64,000 nucleotides of DNA from Streptomyces sp. XD-27 (GTDB lineage Bacteria > Actinomycetota > Actinomycetes > Streptomycetales > Streptomycetaceae). Shown piece after piece: positions 1 to 9,180 of this stretch; positions within the stretch are counted from its first letter, which is position 1; every line of letters begins with the position of its first letter. The translations under genes were made by a program, and so were the position numbers. The notes under the pieces were generated by a model that ran no database searches, had not been told where the DNA came from, and saw only the letters and a program-made list of their open reading frames with translations. The DNA is taken from positions 5,518,001 to 5,582,000 of the forward strand of contig NZ_CP130713.1 in the NCBI RefSeq assembly GCF_030553055.1, given 5' to 3'.

Positions 1-795
1 GTGTCGATGTTCGACCGGGACGCCGCCCGCTCCCCGTACGACAGCCCGCAGCGCGCGCTGGCCGTCTCCTATGTCCACGGGCTGGGCCCGCGCCCGGAGC
101 ACCCCGAGTTCGACGCGGTGCGCTGCAACCTGGTGCCGGGGGTCGGCGAACTGTTCATCATGCCCACCCTCACCACCTCCGGCCGCGCCGACATCCTGTT
201 CTGGGAGGGCGTGCCCGGCGGTCCGCTCGACGTCTTCCAGGGCATCAAGGACCCGGCCGGGCACCTGGCCACGACGCTGGAGCTGATGAGGGCCTTCACG
301 CCCTGGGAGTACGACCGGGCCACCAAGGTGGAGCTGACCGACGCGGGCGGCACCCTGGCCGGCCGCTACACCCCGACCGTACGGAACCCGATCGGCGAGC
401 TGCCCGGCGGCGGCCTGGTGCTGGGCGTCGCGGACGTCGTCGTCGCCAACGACCCGATCACCGGGCAGGGCTCCAACTCCGCGGCCAAGTGCGCGGCCTC
501 CTACCTCGACAGCATCGTCGAGCACGGCGACCGGCCCTTCGACGCGGACTGGATGCAGGCTGCGTTCGACCGCTACTGGGCCGCCGCCCAGCACGTCACC
601 AAGTGGACGAACGCGATGCTGGCGCCGCCGCCGGAGCACGTGGTGGGCCTGCTCGGCGCGGCCGGTGAACTGCCGCCGGTGGCCGAGCGCTTCGCGAACG
701 GCTTCGACGATCCGTCGGACTTCGAGGGTTTCTTCTACGAGCCGGAGAAGACGGCGGCGTACCTGGCGGAGGTCACCGCCGACCGCCCGTCCTGA
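1..795 (+). CDS. Styrene/indole monooxygenase-type FAD protein, C-terminal part
   Basis: The reading frame is open from the first base. The 264 residues match the substrate-binding and C-terminal portion of StyA-type flavoprotein monooxygenases. The segment GQGSNSAAKCAASYLDSI resembles the second FAD-contact region of these enzymes. The N-terminal Rossmann fold (GxGxxG) that the family needs is missing, so the gene very probably begins before the window and the GTG at base 1 is an internal valine. Enzymes of this family use FADH2 from a separate reductase to epoxidise styrene- or indole-like substrates, but the substrate here cannot be deduced. Its 3' end overlaps the convergent NlpC/P60 gene by about 20 bases. 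Confidence 0.7.
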   Translation: MSMFDRDAARSPYDSPQRALAVSYVHGLGPRPEHPEFDAVRCNLVPGVGELFIMPTLTTSGRADILFWEGVPGGPLDVFQGIKDPAGHLATTLELMRAFTPWEYDRATKVELTDAGGTLAGRYTPTVRNPIGELPGGGLVLGVADVVVANDPITGQGSNSAAKCAASYLDSIVEHGDRPFDADWMQAAFDRYWAAAQHVTKWTNAMLAPPPEHVVGLLGAAGELPPVAERFANGFDDPSDFEGFFYEPEKTAAYLAEVTADRPS

Positions 796-2166
796 GCTTG
801 AGGGGCGAGGCCGCGGGCGGGTCCGAGGGGGCCGGGCGGGGCGTGTCCGGGTCGGGGAGCCTCTCCGGCGCGGTCTTCGCGGGCGCCGGTCTCTCGGGGG
901 CGGGCTTCCCGGGCGCGGGCTTCGCCGGGACGGGCTTCTCGGGCGCGGGCCTGTCCGACGCCGGTTTGTCCGGCGTGGGTTGGTCGAGAGCGGGCTTCTC
1001 CGGGGTCGGCTTCTCGGGGTCCGGCCTTTGGAGCGTCGGCTTCTCGGGGTCGGGCAGGGGCTTCGCGGCGTCGTCGGGGAGGGGGCTCGCGGCGTCGTCG
1101 GGGAAGGGATTCTCGGCGCTCGGGAGGGCTGGCGCGGCATCCGGCCGCACCGCCCCCCGCAACGGGTACGTGGCCAACGGGGACGTCCGCACGCGCCCGC
1201 CCGGCCGCGGCGCCTCCACCACCGCTCCGCCGCCCGCGTACAGCGCCACGTGCGTCGCCTTGGGGTAGTAGACCACCAGGTCGCCGGGGCGCAGCTCGCT
1301 CAGCGGCACGCGCGGCAGGGTCCGCCACTGCTCCTGGCTGGTGCGCGGGATGAGGTACCCGGCCTGCCGCCACGCCTGCTGGGTCAGCCCCGAGCAGTCG
1401 AAGGCGTCGGGCCCCTCGGCGCCCCAGACGTACGGCTTGCCGATCTGCCGCATGGCGTAGCGCAGGGCCTTCGCGCCCTTTTTGGACGGCTTGCGCTCGG
1501 GCCCGGCGAGGGCCCGGGTGGCGATCAGCGCGCGTTGGGCGGCGGAGGTCTGCCGCTTCTCGCGCTTGCGCAGCGCGGCGAGTTGGTCGGTGGTCAGCGA
1601 GGCGAGCGCGCGCTCGATGTCGGCGAGCCGTTCGGTGACCTCCTCGTGCCGCTCGCGGCGCTTGTCGGCCAGATCCCGTCGCTTGTCCAGGGCCGCGTCG
1701 GCCCGCGTGGCGAGGGCGGCCGTCCGCCGCTCGCCGCGCTCCAGCCGGGCGATGACCACGGCCTGCAGGTCGGCGGCCCGGCGCAGCGCGTGGCGCTCGT
1801 AGGCGACCGTGCGCAGATCGCCGCTGAGCAGCGTGTGGACGGAGTCGGACAGGCCCCGGCGCCGCCCCGGTACTGCTGCCCGGCCAACTGCCCGGCCCGG
1901 GCCCGCTGGCCGGCGAGCGCCCGCCGGACCTCGGCGAGCCGGTGGTTCAGCCGCTCGGTCCGGGCCTGCTGCTTCTTGAGCTTCTCCTCGGTGTCGTTGT
2001 ACGCCTCGGTGGCCTCCTCCGCCTTGGCGTAGAGCGTCTGGAGCCGGGTCAGCAGCTCCGCCACGGAGGGGTCGGCCGCCGCGCTCGTCGGGGGGAGGGC
2101 CACGGCGGCAGCGGCCAGGGACAGCGTGCAGACCACACGGACCGTGCGGCCGAAGCGCCGTGACAC
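773..2166 (-). CDS. Secreted NlpC/P60 cell-wall hydrolase with Pro-rich tail (frameshifted here)
   Basis: The predicted product has a signal peptide (about residues 1-32, ending TSAAADP), a long coiled-coil region, and an NlpC/P60 domain with the catalytic cysteine in FDCSGL and the histidine in THVALY. A low-complexity tail of PEKPTPEKP-like repeats follows. Such enzymes cleave peptidoglycan stem peptides outside the cell. I chose the GTG at 2166 because GGAGG lies 8 bases upstream. The frame breaks after the segment QQYRGGAG: the C run at 1854-1857 (G run in the gene) has four bases, and a fifth would join the two halves seamlessly (AGGLSDSV). The break is therefore a single missing base, probably a sequencing error. 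Confidence 0.8.
1854..1857 (-). other. Frameshift site in NlpC/P60 gene (one G missing)
   Basis: Adding one G to this GGGG run (gene strand) restores one continuous reading frame from signal peptide to catalytic domain. It is one of several identical-looking defects in the window. Confidence 0.75.
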
Positions 2167-2273
2167 GCACACCACCTCCGGCGGGATCGCGGGGCCTCAC
2201 TCAAGGGGCTCGGGAGGATCGTGACACGCATAGTCGGACTATTCGTTTATATGCGCGCGGATGGGGTGCGGGG

Positions 2274-2660
2274 TCACCCGTCCGGGCTGTCCGGGCGCTT
2301 CGGGCCGTCCGGGCCGCCGGTGGTGTCCGGGCCCCTCGTGGTGTCCGGGCCGTCCGGGGGGCGCGGGCCATCGGGGTCGCGCGGGCGGTCCGGCGCGCTC
2401 GGCTTGCTCCACGGCCACTTGGGGCCGCCCCACGGCTTCGCCTCCGGCGCGTACTCGTACCGCCAGCCCCGCACCAGCCCCAGCCGCTTCGACGTCGCGG
2501 CGGGTACCCGGCGGTACACGTACACCGTCGGCGGGCCGCCCTCGTCGTCCGGCACCGGGACCTCGTACGCCTTCGGAGGCTGCCCGGTCGCCCCGACCAG
2601 CACCGGCAGCACCCTGCCGTCCAGCGGGCCGCCGGTGAACAGTACGTCTTCGCTCTTCAC
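2274..2660 (-). CDS. Conserved hypothetical protein with Pro-Gly-Asp repeat tail
   Basis: A 128-residue protein of unknown function. The first 85 residues (start KSEDVLFTGGPLDGRVLP, then PPTVYVYRR and WPWSKP) look like a small globular domain conserved in Streptomyces. The last 40 residues are a low-complexity run of GPD/PDG triplets, which gives the DNA a repeated CCGTCCGGG-like pattern. It begins with GTG, four bases after the TetR gene ends, so the two are probably co-transcribed. No function can be assigned. Confidence 0.6.
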   Translation of the reverse strand: MKSEDVLFTGGPLDGRVLPVLVGATGQPPKAYEVPVPDDEGGPPTVYVYRRVPAATSKRLGLVRGWRYEYAPEAKPWGGPKWPWSKPSAPDRPRDPDGPRPPDGPDTTRGPDTTGGPDGPKRPDSPDG

Positions 2661-2664
2661 GCCC

Positions 2665-3519
2665 TCAGTCTCGCGCGCCGCCGCCGGAGCCGCCCGCCCG
2701 GGTGCCCGGGGCGGCGGGGGTGGCCGCGGCGCCCGGGGCGGCGGGCGGCGCCGTCGGCGCCTGTGGCGCCTGCGGCGCGGCCGGCAGCCGGGGCGCGTCC
2801 ACCAGCAGTGGCGCCAACCGGCGCACCAGCTCCCCGACCGGCCCGTCCGCCGGTTCCAGCGCGAGCGCCCGGCGTAGCACCTCGGCGGCCTGCGGTTCGG
2901 TCGCCGACGTGGCGGCCAGCAGGGCGACGAAGTGGTCGACCAGCCAGCCGCGCAGCTCAGCCGCCGGTTGCTGCTTCTGCTCGTCCAGCCAGATCAGCGA
3001 GGCGGCCTCGACCGCCGAGATCCAGGTCCGCACCATCATCCGCAGCCGGGGGCCCGGCTCGGCCACGTCCAGGTGCCGCAGGATCTGCTCGGCGGCGGCC
3101 CGCCGCACCCCGTCCACGATCGCGCTCGTACGCGAGGTCTCGGCCACGCTGCCGCCGTGCAGCAGCGCACTGAACCCGGTGTCGTGCTCGTCCACGAACG
3201 CCAGGTAGCGGTCCAGTGCGCGGGTCAGCCGCCGGCTGAGCGGACCGGTCTGCGGCTCGGCGAAGCACAGCTCCAGCTCGTCGACGGCGCTGCGCAGCGC
3301 GGCCTCGTACAACTGCTGCTTGCCGCCGGGGAAGTAGCGGTACACCAGCGGCCGGGAGGCCCCGGCGGCGGTGGCCACGTCGTCCAACGACACGTCCTCG
3401 GGCGCACGCTCGGCGAAGAGCGTGAGCGCGACGGAGATCAGCTGCGCGCGCCGCTCCTCGACACTGAGCCTGCGGTACGCGCCGCGCCGCGCGGCTGCCG
3501 GGACGCTGCCTGTCGTCAT
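2665..3519 (-). CDS. TetR-family transcriptional regulator
   Basis: The N-terminal region contains a typical TetR helix-turn-helix (VSLDDVATAAGASRPLVYRYF, with the recognition helix around ASRPLVYRYF). An all-helical ligand domain and an Ala/Pro-rich C-terminal tail follow. I chose the ATG at 3519. The frame stays open 63 bases further upstream, but that extension has no SD and does not look like protein of this family. The gene is divergent or tandem to nothing obvious as a target; the AurF-like gene upstream on the same strand is a possible one. The small GPD-repeat gene follows directly downstream. The ligand is unknown. Confidence 0.85.
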   Translation of the reverse strand: MTTGSVPAAARRGAYRRLSVEERRAQLISVALTLFAERAPEDVSLDDVATAAGASRPLVYRYFPGGKQQLYEAALRSAVDELELCFAEPQTGPLSRRLTRALDRYLAFVDEHDTGFSALLHGGSVAETSRTSAIVDGVRRAAAEQILRHLDVAEPGPRLRMMVRTWISAVEAASLIWLDEQKQQPAAELRGWLVDHFVALLAATSATEPQAAEVLRRALALEPADGPVGELVRRLAPLLVDAPRLPAAPQAPQAPTAPPAAPGAAATPAAPGTRAGGSGGGARD

Positions 3520-3633
3520 GCCAGGCAGCGTAACCGCCACCACAACGGTGGCGTGACCGGTGCATTCAGGCGCCTGCGGCACGCGTGTCCCCCCACCGGG
3601 TCGGCCTCCGGCCCGGATGTCGGCCGACGCGGG

Positions 3634-4563
3634 TTACGCCAGCAGCCCGGAGCTCTTCCACAGCCTGCGGCCGACGCCCCGCAGCACCCCGATGTCATCC
3701 AGGAACTCCGTGAGTCGCCGCGCGCCGGACTGCATGACCTCGCGCCGGTGCCCGCTCGCCCTGACCTGGGCCACGGCCTCCCGCCGGTCCAGGCCCACGT
3801 TCTCGTACACCTGCGGATTGACGAACGCGACGGCGAAGACCCGTGCGGCCTGGCCGGAGCTGACCCGGGTCAGCTCCGCCTCCCAGCGCGGGCAGGTGGC
3901 CATCTGGCGGCGGAGCTCCTCGCGCGCGTACCGGACATGGCGCGCCTCCTCCACCACGTGGATGCGGGTGACGCCCCGCACCAGCGGCTGGACGCGCTCG
4001 TCCGGGAACGTCAACCGCTGCATCCAGTCCAGGATCTCCTCGCCGAGCAGCGTCGCCGCGAACGAACCGGGCGTGGTCGAGACGGTCTTCAGTACGCGCG
4101 CGAGGTTGTGGTGCAGCGGCGAGACCGGGTACGTGGGCGCGCCGCCCTTCTGTATCAGCCGCGCGAACATCTTGGAGTGCCGGCACTCGTCGGCGATCTC
4201 CGTCAGCGCGTACCGCACGTGTGCGCTCGTCACGGGCCGGTCGTAGATGTGCCGTACGAGCAGCTGCATCAGGATGATCTCGAACCAGATGCCGAGCGAG
4301 GCCAGCGCGGCGGACTCGTGCCGCGCCAGGTCCAGCCGCTGCTCCTCCGACATGCGCTTCCACAGCGGGGTGTCGTACAGCGAGACCAGCTCCGGTGGCC
4401 AGAACCACTTGCCGTCCTCGAACGGGGCGTCCCAGTCCAGCTCCGTGTCGGGGTCGAAGGAGTGCTTGGCCGAGGACTCCAGCAGCCGTTCGGCCACCTG
4501 CTCGCGGTCCTTGAGCAGACCGAGCGCGTCCCGGAGCGCCGGCGGTTCGATCGTGGACGTCAT
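3634..4563 (-). CDS. AurF-like diiron N-oxygenase family protein
   Basis: A 309-residue helical protein with spaced carboxylate and histidine metal ligands: ADECRHSKMF in the middle, GEEILDW, then VVEEARHVRYA. This matches the p-aminobenzoate N-oxygenase (AurF, PF11583) family of soluble diiron enzymes. Characterised members oxidise arylamines to nitro compounds, but many genomic copies have unknown substrates. The ATG at 4563 is preferred over an in-frame start 12 bases upstream. It is divergently arranged with a second ferritin-like diiron gene, sharing a promoter region of about 190 bases, so the two may act together. The substrate is unknown. Confidence 0.75.
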   Translation of the reverse strand: MTSTIEPPALRDALGLLKDREQVAERLLESSAKHSFDPDTELDWDAPFEDGKWFWPPELVSLYDTPLWKRMSEEQRLDLARHESAALASLGIWFEIILMQLLVRHIYDRPVTSAHVRYALTEIADECRHSKMFARLIQKGGAPTYPVSPLHHNLARVLKTVSTTPGSFAATLLGEEILDWMQRLTFPDERVQPLVRGVTRIHVVEEARHVRYAREELRRQMATCPRWEAELTRVSSGQAARVFAVAFVNPQVYENVGLDRREAVAQVRASGHRREVMQSGARRLTEFLDDIGVLRGVGRRLWKSSGLLA

Positions 4564-4752
4564 GGCTGAGAACACCTCGCGGTTGGGCTGTCCGGGCCAC
4601 CGATACCCGGGGTCACCCCCTTATGAGACTCTCTGTCAGCAAGCTCGTCAATCCCTTGCGCGGAATGTTGACCGTTCACACCGCGCGTGTGAGCCTGCCC
4701 GTGCCACCCGTGCGGGGACGGACCGGGATGGCAGCCAGCGAAGGAGGCGTCG

Positions 4753-5862
4753 GTGGGGACCGCGGAACTCTACGCACAGCAGCCCGAAGAGCCGATCTGG
4801 CAGGTGCCCGCCGCCGGGGCGGCCCGCTTCACCTGGGAGTACGACGAGCACCGCGAGCGGCTCCTGGCCCTGTACCAGAAGGGCAAGGACAAGCAGTGGG
4901 ACGCGGCCAAGCGGATCGACTGGGACCTGGAGGTCGACCCGGACGATCCGCTGGGCACGCCGGACGAGTCGCTCGTCCTCCACGGCACCCCGCACTGGGC
5001 GAAGATGACGGATCGGGACAAGGCCGAGCAGCGCCGGCACTTCGCGGCCTGGCAGTTCAGCCAGTTCCTGCACGGCGAACAGGGCGCCATGGTCTGCGCC
5101 TCCCGGATCGTCGAGGCCGTCCCCGGCCTGGACGCCAAGTTCTACTCCGCCACCCAGGTCATGGACGAGGCCCGGCACGCCGAGGTCTACAGCCGCTTCC
5201 TGCACGAGAAGATCGGGATGCTCTACCCCGTCAACACCGATCTCCAGGCCCTGCTCGGCGACACCCTCCGCGACTCCCGCTGGGACATGCCCTATCTGGG
5301 CATGCAGGTGCTCATCGAGGGCCTGGCGCTCGCCGCCTTCGGCATGATCCGCGACACCACCGACAAGCCCCTGCCCAAGCAGATCCTCACGTACGTGATG
5401 CAGGACGAGGCCCGCCACGTCGCCTTCGGCCGGATGGCGCTGCGCGACTACTACCGCGAACTGTCGGACGCCGAGCGGCGCGAGCGCGAGGAGTTCGTCA
5501 TCGAGGGCTGCTACCTGATGCGCGACCGGCTGCGCGGCGTCGAGGTGCTGGAGAACTTCGGCATCCCGAAGGCCGAGGCGGCGGAGTACACGGAGCGGTC
5601 GGACTTCCTGCACCTGTTCCGCAGGCTGCTGTTCAGCCGCATCGTGCCGTGCGTGAAGGACATCGGGCTGTGGGGCGAGCGCTTGCAGCGGGCGTACGTG
5701 GACATGGGCGTACTGGAGCTGGGCGACAGCAACCTGGACCTGCTGATGGCGGAGGACGAGGAGCAGGCGGAACGCCTGGACGCGGAGCGCTTCGCGGCGG
5801 AGGAGGCGGCGCGGCGGGCGGAGGTGGCGGAGACGGTGGCGGCCGGCGCCGCCGAGGATTGA
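4753..5862 (+). CDS. Ferritin-like diiron protein
   Basis: A 369-residue helical protein with two metal-binding motifs of the diiron ferritin-like superfamily, MDEARHAEVY and MQDEARHVAFG. An upstream glutamate lies in HGEQGAM, and EFVIEGCYL follows. The arrangement resembles ribonucleotide reductase R2/acyl desaturase-like folds. The C-terminal 40 residues are a charged Glu/Ala helix. It starts at GTG 4753 with GAAGGAGG a few bases upstream. It pairs divergently with the AurF-like gene. The reaction is unknown; an oxidase or desaturase role is only inferred from the fold. Confidence 0.7.
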   Translation: MGTAELYAQQPEEPIWQVPAAGAARFTWEYDEHRERLLALYQKGKDKQWDAAKRIDWDLEVDPDDPLGTPDESLVLHGTPHWAKMTDRDKAEQRRHFAAWQFSQFLHGEQGAMVCASRIVEAVPGLDAKFYSATQVMDEARHAEVYSRFLHEKIGMLYPVNTDLQALLGDTLRDSRWDMPYLGMQVLIEGLALAAFGMIRDTTDKPLPKQILTYVMQDEARHVAFGRMALRDYYRELSDAERREREEFVIEGCYLMRDRLRGVEVLENFGIPKAEAAEYTERSDFLHLFRRLLFSRIVPCVKDIGLWGERLQRAYVDMGVLELGDSNLDLLMAEDEEQAERLDAERFAAEEAARRAEVAETVAAGAAED

Positions 5863-5900
5863 CCGGCTGGACCCCACGGTCGGCCGGACCCCACGGTCGG

Positions 5901-6314
5901 CTAGGCCAGCTGGCGTGCCCCGAGCTCGAACCACGTGCCCTTGCCCAGCCCCGGCCCGTGCTCGCAGACGCCCCACGCGTCCGCACCCCCGGAAATCAGC
6001 GCCATGCCGCGCCCGCACTCGTCGTCGGGGGACACGGTTGTCCGGCAGAGCGGGCGGCCCGGGGCCTCGTCGTGCACGAGTACGCGGAGGTAGTCGGCCT
6101 CGGCGTGCGCCGCCCACTCGGCGAAGAGGGTCACGGGCGTCGAACAGCCGCTGATCAGGCAGGCGTTGACCGCGTTGGTGACGGCCTCGGAGGTGAGTAA
6201 GAGGGCGGTGTCGGTGAGGTCGCCGCGGTCGGCGGCGAGGAGCAGGGATCGTACGGTTTCCCTGGCGGCGCGGACCCATACGGGTTCGGGCGGGAAGACG
6301 AGGGAGACGAGCAT
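5901..6314 (-). CDS. ATP-binding anti-sigma-like protein (HATPase_c, RsbW type)
   Basis: A 137-residue single-domain GHKL ATPase. The N box is TSEAVTNAVNACL, and the second ATP site lies in DECGRGMALI with a downstream glycine-rich KGTWFEL. Streptomyces carries dozens of these short kinases/anti-sigma-like regulators. They commonly sit next to XRE-DUF5753 and DUF397 genes, as here (the divergent gene starts 171 bases away). The target is unknown. Confidence 0.8.
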   Translation of the reverse strand: MLVSLVFPPEPVWVRAARETVRSLLLAADRGDLTDTALLLTSEAVTNAVNACLISGCSTPVTLFAEWAAHAEADYLRVLVHDEAPGRPLCRTTVSPDDECGRGMALISGGADAWGVCEHGPGLGKGTWFELGARQLA

Positions 6315-6485
6315 GGCGGACCTCCCGGGTTCGGGTTGCCGATTGGTGCCCCGACGCTAGGGAAAGGTTTTCCGATCCAGCAACCGTTTCGGCGTTGGTT
6401 CCCTCGACCGGGTGACGGAACGCCTATTCGGTGGCCCGTGCCGTGCTGAGGTGGGCAGACTGCGCGGAGTTACGAGGAGGAGCGC

Positions 6486-7370
6486 ATGTCACCCAGGAGT
6501 CAGCCGAGCGAACGCCAGCGCCGACTGGGCGCCGAGCTGCGCAAGTTGCGCAACCGCGCCGGACTCTCCGGCGACCAGGCCGCCGTGATCCTCGACGCCG
6601 ATCGCGCACGGATAAGCAACATCGAGGCCGGACGGATCGACGTGTCCCGGAACCGGCTCTACAAGCTGCTGCGCGAGTACGGGTGCCCGGACGGGCCGCT
6701 GTTCGACGGGCTGATGGAGATGGCGCAGGAGCTGGGCAAGGGGTGGTGGGACGAGTTCCGCGACGCGATGGGCCGCAACGCCCTTGACCTGGCAGAACTG
6801 GAGTCCCGCTCCACAGCCATTCGCATGCACCAACCGCTGTTCATCCCGGGCATGTTCCAGACGGAGGACTACGCGCGCGAGGTGATCCTGGCCACTGATG
6901 GCCAGGACCACGACCACGCCGAGCGGTGCGTGGGCTTTCGGATGGCCCGTCAGCGTGTCCTCGACGGTGACTCGCCGACGACGTACCACGCGGTGATCCA
7001 CGAGGCTGCTCTACGTATCCGGGTCGGTGGGCTCACTGTCATGCGCAAGCAGCTGTTGCGGCTGATCGAAGTGGCCCGGCTTCCCAACGTGACGGTGCAG
7101 ATCTTCCCCTACGAGAAGGGCGCGTACGCGGCCTTCAGCCGCCCCTTCGTGCTCTTCGAGGCCGCAACGCCGGAGCTGAACACCGTCCACCTGGAGCACC
7201 CGCTCAACTCGGTCTTTCTGGGGGATGGAGAACGCATCGACGAGTACGCCAAGATGTTCGAGAGGCTGACGGAGCTGGCGCTCGCTCCTGTCGACCCTCA
7301 GGTCACGCCGGAGTCGCATGACTCCCGTGACTCGCTCAGCCTGATCCAGCACGCGATGTACGAACTGTGA
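6486..7370 (+). CDS. XRE-family regulator with DUF5753 domain
   Basis: Residues 12-66 form a lambda-repressor-like helix-turn-helix (LGAELRKLRNRAGLSGDQAA, then ARISNIEAGR). The remaining 220 residues are the DUF5753 domain (LFIPGMFQTEDYAR, VQIFPYEKGAY). GAGGAGGAG lies 4 bases before the ATG. This is the WhiJ-like regulator type of Streptomyces, which works with a small DUF397 protein. That partner begins 9 bases downstream, giving a two-gene operon. It likely controls development or secondary metabolism, but the target here is unknown. Confidence 0.9.
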   Translation: MSPRSQPSERQRRLGAELRKLRNRAGLSGDQAAVILDADRARISNIEAGRIDVSRNRLYKLLREYGCPDGPLFDGLMEMAQELGKGWWDEFRDAMGRNALDLAELESRSTAIRMHQPLFIPGMFQTEDYAREVILATDGQDHDHAERCVGFRMARQRVLDGDSPTTYHAVIHEAALRIRVGGLTVMRKQLLRLIEVARLPNVTVQIFPYEKGAYAAFSRPFVLFEAATPELNTVHLEHPLNSVFLGDGERIDEYAKMFERLTELALAPVDPQVTPESHDSRDSLSLIQHAMYEL

Positions 7371-7379
7371 GGGAGCCCC

Positions 7380-7577
7380 ATGTCCCCGCTTGCGTGGCGC
7401 AAGTCATCGTTCAGTACCGGCTCGCAGAGCGAGTGCGTCGAGTTGGCGCCGGGCCCCGGCGGGGCCATCCACTTCCGCGAGAGCGACGACCCCGACGTCG
7501 TCGCGGCCACCACCCCCACGACCCTCCGCACCTTCGTGCGGGCCGCCAAGGCCGGGGCATTCGACCACGTCACGTGA
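7380..7577 (+). CDS. DUF397 small regulatory protein
   Basis: A 65-residue protein with the DUF397 signature WRKSSFSTGSQSECVELA and a terminal helix (TLRTFVRAAKAGAFD). Members are small partners or antagonists of the preceding XRE-DUF5753 regulators. It has a good SD (GAGGGAG) and sits right after the regulator in the same operon. Its last bases overlap the convergent efflux gene by 8. Confidence 0.9.
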   Translation: MSPLAWRKSSFSTGSQSECVELAPGPGGAIHFRESDDPDVVAATTPTTLRTFVRAAKAGAFDHVT

Positions 7578-9114
7578 CACGGTCGGGGCGGGTTCGCGGC
7601 AGCAGCCATACGGCCAGTATGGCCAGGGCGGCGACGACCAGGGCGCTGATGCCGCTGATGAGGTTCAGACCGTCGGTGAAGGCGGCGCGGGCGGGGTCGA
7701 GCAAGAGGTCGTGCAGTCGGCTGGGGAGGTCGTCCGCCGTGGCCATGGCGTCGGGCAGGCTTTCGCGAGCGGACTCGGCCTCCTGCGCCGGGGCCTCGCC
7801 GGGGACGGCGCCGGTCATCCGGTCGCGGTAGACGGCGGCGCCTACGGTGCCGAGGACCGCGACGCCCAGGGCGACGCCGAACTCGGTACTCGTCTCGGAC
7901 ATCGCGGCGGCCGAACCCGCCTTCTCGGGCGGGGCGGCCCCGACGATCAGGTCGGTGCCCAGCACGAACATGGGGCTGATGCCCAGGTAGACGATGACGA
8001 AGCCGGTCACGAGGACGGGCAGCCCGGAGACGGGGTCGACCTGGGTGAGGACCAGGTAGCCGACAGCGGAGACCGCCAGCGAGGCCCCGATGATGTACGC
8101 GGCGGGCATCGTGCGGGCGAGTGCCGGAGTCAGGGCGGACGCCAGGATGAGCGCACCGGCGGCGGGCAGCAGCCACAGCCCCGCCTCGAGTGGCGAGAGC
8201 CCCTCGACCAGTTGCGTGTACTGGGTGATGAACAGGTAGACCCCGCCCAGGGCGGCGATGCTGAGCAGCTGGATTCCCAGGGCGGCGCTGAACGCACGGT
8301 TCCTGAACAGCGTGACGTCGAGCAGGGGACTGGCCAGCCTGGACTGCCGGTGCACGAACAGCACACCGAGGACCAGGCCGCCGGTCAGGGCGGTGACGGG
8401 CAGCATCGTGAGACCGTCCTTGGCCAGCTCCTTGATGCCGTAGATGATCGGCAGGATGGCGGCGAGGGACAGCACGACGCTGGTCGGGTCCAGTCGACCG
8501 GCCTGGGTGTCGCGGTACTCGGGAAGCAGCACCGGGGCGGTCACCAGCAGCAGGATCATCACCGGCACCCCCAGCAGGAAGACCGAGCCCCACCAGAACG
8601 CCTGGAGCAGCAGCCCGCCCAGCACAGGGCCCAGCGCGACACCGGCCGAGAAGCAGGTCACCCAGACACCGATGGCCGTGCCGCGCTGCCTTGGGTCACG
8701 GAACATGTTGGTGATCAGCGCGAGGGTGGACGGCATCAGGGTCGCCCCGGCTATCCCGAGCAACGCGCGAGCCGCGATCAGCATCTGGGGGCTGGTGGCG
8801 TACGCGGCGAGCGCCGAAGCGATGCCGAACGCGGCCGCCCCGATCAACAGGAGTTTCCTGCGGCCGATCCGGTCGCCCAGCGTGCCCATGGTGACCAGGA
8901 AGCCGGCGATCATAAAGCCGTAGATGTCGGTGATCCAGAGCAGTTCGCTGCCGCTTGGCCGGAGGGCGGCGCTCAGGTGCGGGACGGCCAGGTACAGCAC
9001 GGTGGCGTCCATGGCGAGCAGCAGGGTGGGGAGCGCGAGCACGGCCAGCCCGAGCCATTCTCGGGGCCCGGCCAACTGTCGGGGGAGGGTCGTGTGGAGC
9101 GTTTCCGTTGACAT
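7570..9114 (-). CDS. DHA2-family (14-TMS) MFS drug efflux transporter
   Basis: A 514-residue membrane protein of the QacA/SmvA type. It has motif A (GTLGDRIGRRKLLLIG), the motif C antiporter signature in TM5 (GVALGPVLGGLL) and the conserved MDATVLYLAVPHL in TM1. It exports lipophilic or cationic drugs in exchange for protons. The gene is divergent from a MerR regulator. A promoter with an unusually long 20-bp spacer lies between them, the usual arrangement for MerR activation. Confidence 0.9.
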   Translation of the reverse strand: MSTETLHTTLPRQLAGPREWLGLAVLALPTLLLAMDATVLYLAVPHLSAALRPSGSELLWITDIYGFMIAGFLVTMGTLGDRIGRRKLLLIGAAAFGIASALAAYATSPQMLIAARALLGIAGATLMPSTLALITNMFRDPRQRGTAIGVWVTCFSAGVALGPVLGGLLLQAFWWGSVFLLGVPVMILLLVTAPVLLPEYRDTQAGRLDPTSVVLSLAAILPIIYGIKELAKDGLTMLPVTALTGGLVLGVLFVHRQSRLASPLLDVTLFRNRAFSAALGIQLLSIAALGGVYLFITQYTQLVEGLSPLEAGLWLLPAAGALILASALTPALARTMPAAYIIGASLAVSAVGYLVLTQVDPVSGLPVLVTGFVIVYLGISPMFVLGTDLIVGAAPPEKAGSAAAMSETSTEFGVALGVAVLGTVGAAVYRDRMTGAVPGEAPAQEAESARESLPDAMATADDLPSRLHDLLLDPARAAFTDGLNLISGISALVVAALAILAVWLLPRTRPDRVT

Positions 9115-9121
9115 GCCGCGT

Positions 9122-9153
9122 AAGCTAAACCCTCACGTCGACGTCAGAGTCAA
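9122..9153 (-). promoter_or_regulatory. MerR-type promoter with 20-bp spacer for the DHA2 efflux gene
   Basis: On the minus strand TTGACT (9153-9148) and TAGCTT (9127-9122) are separated by 20 bp, with the palindrome ACGTCGACGT (9135-9144) inside the spacer. MerR-family activators characteristically bind dyads within overlong 19-20 bp spacers. The regulator is encoded divergently. Confidence 0.6.
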
Positions 9154-9180
9154 CTCGCCTTTCGGGGAGCGTGTCATCAC

